The notes under the pieces were generated by a model. It made no database searches and was not told the DNA's origin. It saw only the letters and a list, made by a program, of their open reading frames with translations. The position numbers were made by a program, and so were the translations under genes. This document shows positions 1 to 10,500 of a stretch of 64,000 nucleotides of DNA, piece after piece. Numbering within the stretch: position 1 is the first letter of the stretch; every line of letters starts with the position of its first letter. Source of the DNA: Schoenoplectus triqueter (Eukaryota > Streptophyta > Magnoliopsida > Poales > Cyperaceae); NCBI GenBank assembly GCA_964058805.1, contig CAXKVV010000043.1, positions 248,001-312,000 of the forward strand. The letters are read 5' to 3'.

Positions 1-489
1 TATCATTTCTGATAGTGATAATAGAAACAAAAGGGGTTGAGATAAAAGGAAACAAAAATATGCCCTTTTCGGCCCATGAGCCCAACAAGCAAATCCACTC
101 CTATTAATTAAAAGGAAAAGCAAAAGAAAAACATTTTTTTTCTAATCTGGCTAGTACTGGAGTCGAGTATAGAGATTTGAAAAGATCCGAACAGGTAGAT
201 CCACCTCATGAAAATTCGTGACCCTCATCTGTCTCGGACATCTCCGGGGTAGATCCGTGGGTAGATTCGGATCCGTTAATGGTCCGATTCTAATAAGGAC
301 CGGATATAAAAATTTAAAAAATGGAACCGTCATACCCGTCCTGTTCTCACTTGTTACCCGCTCTTACCCGCCCCGCTCTCACCCGCTACCCGTACCCGGC
401 CGGGTAAACCCGTGAAACCCGGACAGGTGACCCGTGATACCCGGACCCGATACTCGTTAGAACCAGTCACCCAGATGGCCAAACCTCAT

Positions 490-760
490 ACCCTTGTCAG
501 ATAATGTTACAACGGTTTGAAAATACTTGGATGAATCGTTGTAACGGTTGAGTGTAACGTTGTAACACTTAATGAAGCATTATAACGTTTTGATCAAGTT
601 TGACTTCATTTACTTACTGTTTGACAAGATGTTATCACCACAGAACGTTATCACATTTATGTGTAACGTTATAATGTTTCTGTGTAACGTTATAACGGTT
701 GAGTGTTATCACCAATGAAACATTATAACGTTTTGATCAAGTTTGATCTAGTTTAATTGC
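490..760. repeat. Degenerate short repeats (aacgttataacg-like) in the hAT 5' subterminal region
   Basis: A stretch of about 270 bp contains many imperfect copies of a gtaacgttataacg-like core, and the phrase attataacgttttgatcaag occurs near 580 and again near 722. It sits between the CG-rich subterminal part and the likely promoter/leader of the hAT transposase (tataagta near 943, then a pyrimidine-rich leader). It is probably an internal repeat of the transposon. No coding potential is seen. Confidence 0.5.
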
Positions 761-1129
761 ATTGTATAAAATATTATAACGGTTCACTGCTGGACTCGAA
801 AACCCAAATGGAATAATGAACTTTATTTCAAATCCAACCCACTTTGTTTCAAATTAATTATACTTTAATTCGAATTTAATCAAAAAAACAAAACAATATC
901 AGAAAAATTCCGAAAAAAAATAGAAAAATTCTAAATTAATATCTATAAGTACCCACCCCCATTTTTATCCAAAATCACACCATACATTCAATCTTTCTCT
1001 TTCTTTCTAAAACTCTCATTCTCAATTTCTCATATACTCAATTTTTCATAGTTTCATTTAGAAAATAAAAAAAAATTGTTCTAGATTATTATTCCAATTA
1101 AAAAAATTAGTTCTAGTATTGTTAATTTT

Positions 1130-1460
1130 AATTCATTTAAAATTATTTTTTATTTATTTGTAGGTTTAATTCATTTATATTATGTTAAATTTATTTCTTT
1201 GTAGTTTTATTTTATTGTAACTTTAATTCATTTACATTATATTAAATTCATTTTTAGTTATATGCACATTATTTTATTTGTAGTTTTAATTTATTTATAT
1301 TATGTTAATTTTTTATTTATAGTTTTATTTTATTTGTAGATTTAATTCATTTACATTATGTTAAATTTATTTTTTTATTTATATGCACATTATTTTATTT
1401 GTAGTTTTAATTCATTTGTAGTTTATTTGTAGTTTTAATTTATTTATATTTATAACTTTT
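1130..1460. repeat. Degenerate tandem repeat, unit about 80-100 bp, in the hAT leader/intron
   Basis: The phrases ttatttgtagttttaattca and catttatattatgttaaatt recur several times with small changes, giving an irregular AT-rich tandem array. It ends just before tttttatag at about 1475, which looks like a splice acceptor ahead of the hAT start region. The array is therefore probably inside a leader intron of the transposase gene. Confidence 0.5.
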
Positions 1461-1477
1461 TTATTCTTTTTATAGAA

Positions 1478-4400
1478 ATGGCAAATCCCCCGTTGATGAT
1501 TTTCTTCATCGGTTTAGTGTGGAGATTTTTGGTGAAGATTATTATTCAGACCCAAATGCAAATACTTTCGAACCGATCTATAGTCGACATGATAACCTCT
1601 CACTCCCCCCTCAAGGAACTTACCTACTAATGTATTTTCTGCTAAGCTAATAAAATACCCTAATTTTACTCAATTTCAGCCGTAAGCTTACGGCTTAGTC
1701 AAGTAGTAGTCGGGGTGTCGAACCACAAGGATAAGGGTGAACTACCGGTTCTCACAAGATTCACTAATCTATACAAATCGAATAGATATTTTGAAATAAA
1801 CTAAAAGTGCATTAAGAATGTAAATCTAACAACAACAACTGAAAAATTTATCAAATAAAGGATTCTAGGGTTTTCATCTCCACTCTTACTTGTTTGGTTA
1901 ATTCACTTTATTTGATGTTTTAATATGTTCTAGTATTTATCAAGGATTCAATTTCAGATTTTAATATTAAATTTACATTTTTGTGGCTTGGTACAATACC
2001 TAAATAATCGGGTTTCACGGTTAAGTACTTCACCTTACAAGTCTAAACTCATTAAGATCAATGAGTCACTTTGGCATAACATAGATTTTATACATGGTCT
2101 TTCGGTACCTCACACAATTTCTAGGGTTTTCCTCGGGTTTCCCTTTGGTAATAAGTTTCATGATTAAATATTTAGCCTACGACCTAAATTACTATTTTGA
2201 GTCAGAAGATTCAGTTCCACCTTTTGGTTTTCGCTTTCACTTCTAGGGTAACATGCAGTTGATTAAAACTAAACATTCAATTTAAACAAAATAGCAATCA
2301 CAAATAATAAGAACTAAAAAATCAACATACGAGTATAATTAAATCATCCGAGTTATCGAGTTTACACCTAGACCCCTAGAAGGGTGTCTAGCCATAAATC
2401 ATGTCAGAGATTATACAAAGATTCATGTTTAAACAACAACACAACATGAGAAAAGAGTAAAAGAAAGAATACACCAAGAAGATTTTTGTTTTCTCGCCCG
2501 ATTCTTGAGTTATCCTTCTTCAATCTCTTCTCCAATGGTGTTCTTCCTCTTCTTTCTTACTTGGGATCAGTTTTTCAGAGTGTTGAAAGATGTCTGGGAT
2601 GAAGGGGTGTAAAAACCTCTTAATTTCAATCAATAACCGATTTCAAAATACAAATTCGCACTCCAGTCCGTAATTTTAGAATTACATACCATAATTTTGG
2701 TCACAAGTTGAAACAGAACTGGCAGAAGATGAGTTCAAGAATTGCAAACCATAATTTGGGAATTCTGTTACGCATTGATTGTAATTTGGCCATAAATTCT
2801 TCATCTGAATTCTGATTGGATTGATTTCGAGTTTGTTGGAAAGCTAAGAATGAGTTGTACAATATTAATACTTAATCTCAATCATTCTATAAGTTTTTAT
2901 GATCATCATGTAACGTGATTTGCTGTCCATGTGCAAATTTGATCTCGTCTGCATTCAAGTTCTTCACTATCATATTTTTTTGCTCCAAAAACCCTAAAAC
3001 ACATAAAATACAGCAGTATCTCGAACTCGACATAAAACTGAATAAATTCTTCATAATTAACATAAAATACATACTTTTTGAGATAACCTTAATTGAATAT
3101 AATATATAATTAAGACTTATCACCTACCATAAAATCTTAACTATCAACCTCAACCTCAATCTCAATAAACATTTATTCAACATGAAATAATCAAAAAACC
3201 TCCATCACATATTCTAATACCGCCCTCATTTGTGATAGAAACTCCAAACCCAAGTGTATTACATTCACCAATGGAAGCTGAAACCGTGGGAAAGAGGAAT
3301 AGGCCACTTGTCCCAACCTATGACGCACCTTGGTGGCATTTTTTTTAAATGACTAAGGATGTGAGCGGTGTCTTAATCAGTGTGAAGTGCAAGGTTAAAA
3401 ATTATAAGATAAATTACCGATATATTAAGTCAAACTGTCTAAGTAGATTTAAAAAAATATGTTGATAAACCATTGCTAAAAAATGAGGAACCACAAGAAC
3501 ATGCAAACAATCATTTTCGTCCAAAGTGTAATAAACCCAGATGGTAGTAGAATCCATCAAAGATATGATGAAAAAAAATGTTAAGTGAGTTTGTCTGGTA
3601 TATTACACCTAAAAAACAACCGATAAGTATGGATAATTATTTAAGTTTTGCTCAATTAGTTATACGGGGTGTGCCCAACCATTATATAAAAGATTTCACC
3701 ACAGAAAAATAGTTAATGAGATTAAAAAATAATATTATTAACGTAAGAATGAATTATTAGCAATATTTGGATATGTCAACTATAAAGTTTTCATTATCTC
3801 TGATATTTGAACTGCTGGTAAACATGATCTTGGTTATTCTTGTATTACTACACATTATATTGATGACAATTGATTGTTATAAAAAAGAGTCTTAAGTTTT
3901 GGTACCATGAATTTTTTGCATACTACACAAATTATTTATTAATCTATTATAAATATTTTACAAGAGTATAACTTAAAAAGAGATTTAGAAAATATTTTTT
4001 TTCAATTTTATTTGATAATGCGAGTAGTAATATAAAATCAATTGATTATTTTACTCGTTCACTAAATCCTATTATGGATGGAAAAATATTTCATCAAAAA
4101 TGTGCTTGTCATATTCTTCACCTTACCGTTAAGACGGGTATTAAAACACCCGGTGTTGATCAATTAATTGTGAAATTCAAAGATAGTCTTCACCATATTT
4201 ATTCAAACAATGAAAGAAAATAATAATTTCATGCTTTATGTGAGCGGTTAAACTTGAACAAGTTAAGAGTACCATGGAATGTAGACACCCGATGAAATTC
4301 AACATATCAGATGTTTCATCGTTATTTTCCTTACAAGCGTGTCATAACTGAGATCTTGAATAACTCAACCGAGGGCCCTCGATTGTTACTCTCCAAGAGA

Positions 4401-5481
4401 GAATGGAGCCAACTTAAGTTACTAAAAAACTTTCTACATGTTTTTTCAATGCAATCGTAAAACTTTTGTGCTCATATACACCGTCCGCACATGAGTGCTT
4501 ATATATAATTTTCAAGGTAAATTATCTCTTTGAAATTTAGTTAGTTTTGTAATTTATTATTTTTTCTATCTCATATTTTTTATTTGTTTTCCTCTACAAG
4601 ACTTATCGTGAGATGGAAGATGCGGAAAATCTCGACCTTTCTCTTATTCTAATCGTACAAGCAATGAAAGAAAATTTCTCAAATATTAGGAAGAAGTATT
4701 GGCGGTGACCATTATCGCAAGTTGCTTCCATCCATCGTTCAAGAAGAAGTATATTGTACTGATACTTCAAAGATACAAAAATAATCTACGTCTACCTTAC
4801 ACTGAGGAGGAAGCTCGTGTGTCTAGCCTATTGAAAGATATGTTCATTATTTATAACTCCCGACGAAATATCAATCAAGTTTCTTCATCCGGTCAAAACA
4901 CTAGGTACACATAGAAAAAATAATTAATTTATATTATTTATTACATAGTTTACTCAATCGTATTATGCATGCTTTTTTTAATCCTAATAGAAGTAATAGT
5001 GCGTCCGGATTGCTAAGTGAGTTACAGGCGGATAAAGGTTTTATAAATCAACAAATTAATAATAACAAATTACTAAGTTATTATTTGAGAAGTATGGAAG
5101 ACGATGGAATTGACATTCTCAAATACTGAAAGAGAAATACAATTGTCTATCCAACATTGGCGATGATGGATCGTGATATATTTGCAGTGCCACTGTCAAC
5201 GGTTTCTTCCGAATCATATTTTAGTTTGGCGAACAGGATTTTGATTGACAAATGTATCAAATTGGGTGCAATTTTTTTTTTAGAAATTTGTGTGCTTGAA
5301 AGACGAGATAGATGTCGAAAATCACATGCAATATGATATCACACTTGAGGTAGCAACCCGTACAATTCCAACTCAAGAAAGTTACACTAATATGATTATA
5401 AGCCCGGACAATGATTCCGACAGTGCATGTGATATCAACGTTGAAAATAATGACTTATGGTACTTGAATGACGATTACTAG
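1478..5481 (+). pseudogene. hAT transposase pseudogene
   Basis: Frame-by-frame reading recovers ordered pieces of a plant hAT transposase. There is an N-terminal piece (about 1500-1625), a degenerate BED-type zinc-finger region (about 3280-3540; VPTYDAPWWHFF, then CKVKN), and a core with DIWTAGKHDLGY-like and THYIDDNWLLKKRVLSF text (about 3770-3900). It continues with CACHILHLTVKTGI (about 4100-4145) and the C-terminal dimerisation block ending LSTVSSESYFS (about 5190-5230). Many stops and frameshifts interrupt it, and a 1.5-kb insertion splits the N-terminal part. A tract at 5290-5481 is open but ends the protein with an acidic tail. It lies within the TIR-bounded element, so it is the element's own dead transposase. 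Confidence 0.85.
1628..3121. mobile_element. Nested insertion of unknown class in the hAT transposase
   Basis: The hAT reading is interrupted after ...LPPQGTYL at about 1625 and resumes after about 3127. The hexamer acctac stands at both edges (1622-1627 and 3122-3127) and could be a short target duplication. The interior has no transposase or polyprotein that I recognise, only two short overlapping unrelated open stretches near 2890-3120. It contains a CG-rich inverted motif (cgtaagcttacg near 1681) and a phrase gtcgaaccacaaggat near 1718. No TG...CA LTR ends or clear TIRs are visible, so the class is open. Confidence 0.4.
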
Positions 5482-6214
5482 ATGTTCGGTATGTTTTTCT
5501 AAACAATTTTAATTTTATTATCTATTTTTTAACTTTTTGATTATTTATTAAGTTATTTTTTAAGAATATTACTAATAAAAAAAGTTAGAACTCCGTCTAT
5601 ATTCTTTTTACATAGCCGATCCCAAACCCAAAATTAAGAAGGAGGGTAACTTATAATTTTTATAAATATTCATATTCAAAATAATTATAAAAAATATATT
5701 TTAGAATTTATAATTTTTATAAATTTTAATATTTTTTATGATTTTTAATATTATTTATTTATTAAATTAAATATGTAAAACTAAATTAGTTTAAATTAAT
5801 TATTTTAAAATTTATGATATAATTTTTTTTCTGTTTTGATTATTTTTTATATTTTTCTGAATTTTTTTAGAATTATTTGAAACTTTTTAAATTTTATTCT
5901 ATTTTTAAACAATTAGAATTAATAAAACCGATTTAGTTAAAAAATTTATATAAAATATTATGATTAAAATTTTTTAACTTCTATTATTATTTTTTTTCTA
6001 TATTTTTTTGGATTTTTAGATTTTTTTGAGTTTTTAACGGTTTATTTTTTTTTGTGAAATAAAAAAATGATCCACCCCACCCGTCATGACTCATCCGGAC
6101 CGGTCTTTGACCCACCTGTCCCGACCTGTGAGGGTCGTATTCATGACGATTCTAATTTTGAACTGTTGAAACCCGTTCCGCCCCATTCGTAACCCGTATT
6201 CATAAGTGATATGG

Positions 6215-6436
6215 GGAACCATATCACCTGCGGAGCTGAAAAAGCTTCGCGGGTGTGGTTCTTTTGATCTGAGCTGTCCGATAATTTATCAACGGTTATG
6301 ATTTAACAGTAATAAAGAACCCCGTGCATCAAAATTCGTGTTTAGATTTGCCCACAGCCGTTGTGATTTCCTTGATCCGTTGTGATTTCTCTGCAGTGAT
6401 CTCCGCACAGAAAATATCCGCAGAGGCTATTCGCTC
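6215..6436. mobile_element. Possible small MULE-type MITE nested near the hAT right end
   Basis: A 222-bp segment is flanked by the direct repeat gtgatatgg at 6206-6214 and 6437-6445, a 9-bp length typical of Mutator-like target duplications. The two ends, read inward, both contain CTGCGG about 14 bp in, but the terminal inverted repeat is otherwise weak. No coding sequence is present. It interrupts the CG-rich subterminal region of the hAT element. Confidence 0.4.
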
Positions 6437-6679
6437 GTGATATGGAGGGGTTTCACCCGGACCGTCCCGTCCCGTTCCGTTTTCAAATCTCTAGTCCGGT
6501 AGCCAACATGCAAACAGCACTCAGAAGAATCACGCCATTCCAGTCAACTGGATTATCGATCGTGTAACGAATGAATTCGTAGTCAACGTATGTTAAGTCT
6601 TTAAGTTCGTTACAGGAAGGAAAGTAAAATGCTCGGGCTCATGAAATCACGGGAGGCCACAAAAGCAAAGCATCCAGAA

Positions 6680-6820
6680 GAAGAGAAATGAGAAGCGAAG
6701 CGACGAGAGAGTGGGTTTGGTTCATTCATTCGCTCTCCAATTCTCGCTCGCTCTCGATCCCTGTTTCTTCTCTCTAATCTAATCTAATCGAGCTTTTCGA
6801 TCGCCTCCATTTCTCCAAAT
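6680..6820 (+). other. NOT4: 5'-UTR exon of the NOT4 gene
   Basis: A pyrimidine-rich, CTC-repeat leader ends at ctccaaat before gtaagc (GT at 6821), a good donor. The next exon begins at 7562 after cttgaag, seven bases before the start codon. A spliced non-coding leader is common in plant NOT4 genes. The exact transcription start cannot be seen; no convincing TATA box was found. Confidence 0.55.
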
Positions 6821-7568
6821 GTAAGCTCGTCTCTCTTCTTCCATCCTTCCTTCCTTTCTTCCTTCTATTCGATCGCTCAATCCGCTGCATCAGCGGTCTC
6901 TAATTGCTTCTTCCATGATTCGGCCGATGCATGCGCCGACATACGATATATTACTGTTCTTTTTCTCAATTTTCTTCTTCCTTCTTTGATCTGGGATCGC
7001 AGCTCCCAGAATTCGCGCTTGGATCTGCGGATTTGGGGCTACAGTATAGGCCTTGACTTGATTAGGGATCTAATCGGAGCGAGATTATCCGTGCTTCTCC
7101 TTTTGAGTTCTTGAACTCGTTTTTTTTTTTGGAACATAAGTGGATTCTTTGACTTAGGGTTTCATCTACGGTTTGTAGCTTCGAATTTTAATGAATAGGG
7201 CCTCATTCTTTCTACTTTTTCCTCACTTTACTGTGCACTTGTAGTAAACCATGAAAAATTGTCTTTCTTCTCAGTTCTCACTTTCTTAATTAGACTATTC
7301 TATAGCTGTTGTCTAATTTTTTTTTCTTTTTATTGTTAAGTGATATAACCACCAGTTTTACTAAACTATTGCAGATGCCAATTACAAAGTAACCTATTAC
7401 AAATCTCTACTGAAGCTTATCTTACAACTACTTGAAATACATCACAAGATATCAGAATCAAATCAATACATATGTTTTATCACCAATGCTACTAGTTTCA
7501 CTGTCATTCAATCCAGTAGTAATTGAAAAAAATCATTCTTTTTTTTTTCCTTTTCTTGAAGGACGACT

Positions 7569-10500
7569 ATGAGTGATGATGGAGATAGGACTTGCCCACT
7601 TTGTGCTGAGGAGATGGACCTCACTGACCAGCAACTAAAACCTTGCAAGTGTGGTTATGAGGTTACTCACTCAATTTTTATATATTTTTAGAATTTGATC
7701 TGATTTCAGTGATGTTTCAGTTAATATGTATGTGTCTGTTCATATTTTATTTCCTCAGATATGTGTGTGGTGCTGGCATCACATTATGGAGATGGCTGAG
7801 AAGGAGGAGACAGAGGGGCGGTGCCCTGCATGTCGGACCCCTTATGACAAGGACAGAATTGTCAAGATGGCTGCCAATTGTGAAAGGTTTTTTTTTTCCC
7901 TCTAGAGAAATTGTTACTTAAAATTATACTTAGACCATTGAGTTACAAGTTTCTGTTTCTTTCCTGTGTGTTTTGTAGAATGGTAGCTGAGATAAATGTG
8001 GAGAAAAAACAAAAACCTCAGAAGGTGAAACCAAAGACTTCAGCAGATGCGAGAAAGCATCTGAGCAGCGTCAGAGTGATACAGAGGAATCTTGTCTACA
8101 TAATTGGGCTGCCTAATAATCTTATGGATGAAAGTGTAAGCTACCTCTTGCTTACCTTTTCTTTCTCTCTGTAAGATAATGTATAGCACATAATTATGAA
8201 GAATTGTAGATGTTCCATATGTCCATTTAGTGATTAAAAGTTAACCCTGTGGAGATAACCTGTTATCCAAATTTCAAAAATTAATCCCAAAAGTGTTGCC
8301 CCTTATCCTAAGTTTAGTTCCTTGGTTCACTACAGAAGTGAGAGGGCTCTTGTATGTATATATCCATTATGTATGCTCTGTTTTCTCGCCCTTACTTACT
8401 TAAAAGTTGCTACAAGAGTATATCTACCCCACAGTCATTCTGGCCTTTTACTTTTTAATTACTGCATGTTGTTGCTGATAGTCAATAGGGAATTCAATCT
8501 GAATTTAGTGATGATGTCTTGATATTAGATGTTTCATCATTCAATTTGTTATGGTCCATGCCTTCTACTACTATGATTTACAGTTACTGGAGAGAAGGGA
8601 GTATTTTGGTCAATATGGAAAGGTTATGAAGGTGTCGATATCCCGGCCCACTGGTGCAGCTGCACAACAAGCTTTAGCAAACAATACTTTCAGTGTGTAT
8701 GTCTTTTTGCAGTAGTTATTTAATTGTTTGTTTGTATAATCCACTTGATGATATTCATAATTTGTGATTGAGACCAAGTATGCTGAAATTTTTTCGTTCA
8801 GTTATATTACATATTCAAAAGAGGAAGAGGCCATAAGGTGCATTCAGGCTGTTCATAATTTTGTGTTGGAAGGAAAATCCTTGCGGTAAATGTTTTTCTC
8901 TCTCTGTTGTGATCTCATTTTCTCATTGCAAATGTTGACCTAAGTTCATTTTTTTTTCTACCCATTTACCCTTCCAGAGCATGCTTCGGTACTACTAAAT
9001 ACTGCCACCAGTGGTTGAGAAACTTGGTATGGATACATATTATCTATATATGTCTTTGTTCTTTGTACTATTTATGATTGTGCAGGTGTAGAGTATGATT
9101 TATTTTTGTTATTAAATGATGCAGTCATGTAACAATCCAGATTGCCTTTATCTTCATGACATAGGCAGTCAAGAGGATAGTTTCACTAAAGATGAGATAA
9201 TCTCAGCCTATACAAGGTATTTCATTATATTTACTTGTGAAATGACCTTTGTTAGCCTACATATGTTGACTCAATTCTGTTTGAACTATTGATGACTTGT
9301 TCTAGGAGTAGGGTACCACAAATTGTGCTGAATGCTTCTCTGAGACGTGCAGGAAACATTTTGCCTCCCCCAGCTGATGATTTTTCTAGCAACACCTCTG
9401 TACCTCCAAAACCACCTCTTAAGAATGGTTCAGATGTAATCTTTTTTACTGTTCATTTGTTCTAAATTGAAGTTGTTACTAGCAACTTAAACTTCCAGTC
9501 TGTCCACTGTTACTTTGGAAAACCTGAAAACACCGAATGAAATGAACATAGTGATTGGTATTGTAAAATTGAAAACTTTTATTGTCCAACATCATGTTCA
9601 GTACCATTAGTACCTTAAAGTATTTCATAATGCGAGATGACAAGTTTTTTGAGACCAACTAGATTACTTTTTCTGTGTTTTAAATTTTGTCAACTCATGG
9701 TTTCTATATGGCTGTTGAAATATTTCAGTATGTTCCAAGCCAAACAAAATTGTCACCTCCTAACAGTAGTGCTGGGAAATCTACTCTACCTGCTGCTGCT
9801 GCTTGGTATTTTCTTCTATTTTCATTTTCCCTCAGTAATCTTTTTCTGTGGGGGCACCTGTCTGTGCATCATTTGATTGTTCACACACAAATTAAGCCAT
9901 CTTATTAACAGACTTCAATTACCGTGTCATTGAAGAATGTTAAATGTTGGGAAGTTAAAATAGATTTTAATGAAGCGAAGTGGATAGGCCTGTTAGAGTA
10001 AATGGTAAATTTTGTATGCATATGGTGATGAGAATGTAAGATTTTCTGCAGTCACACTCAAAACTTTCATACATTTTTATAGTGTATAATATTTCATTTT
10101 TATTCTACTTTCATATTTAGTAGAATAAAAATATTAAATTTGGTTTTTGTTTAAAATAGGATGAAATCCATCCGATTTGTACATGTATACTGAATAAAAA
10201 AGTTTATGATTTCATGAATATTCAAAATATTATAGGCCATTAATATTAATTTATTGTTCAATAATACAAAAAAGACTATAAGAGGTATTAAAAATTATAT
10301 AATCAATATCAAGAGAAAGTAAGAAAATATAAATCATACAATTAGTCGTTTAATTATAGGGAAGGGATCACTTGACAATGACTATTTTGACAATGGATCT
10401 TCAAATAAATATGAAAAGATATTAAAAATAGAAAAAAAAAACTTATAGATATGTTCTTCTACTTATACATTGATGGTGATACAAAACATGCAATTTCATT

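Larger units (their letters stand above)
170..6493 (+). mobile_element. hAT-superfamily DNA transposon, decayed, with TIRs and 8-bp TSD
   Basis: The two ends carry a perfect 14-bp terminal inverted repeat, TAGAGATTTGAAAA at 170-183 and its complement at 6480-6493, starting with the YARNG consensus of hAT elements. The flanking octamers gtcgagta (162-169) and gtccggta (6494-6501) match at 6 of 8 positions, as expected for an old 8-bp hAT target duplication. Both subterminal regions are rich in short ACCCG/CCCGT-type repeats (about 330-470 and 6070-6190), typical of transposase-binding subterminal repeats. The interior holds a broken hAT transposase and two smaller insertions. The right end lies about 170 bp upstream of the NOT4 leader exon. 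TIR, TSD and protein evidence agree, so the call is strong although the element is dead. Confidence 0.85.
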
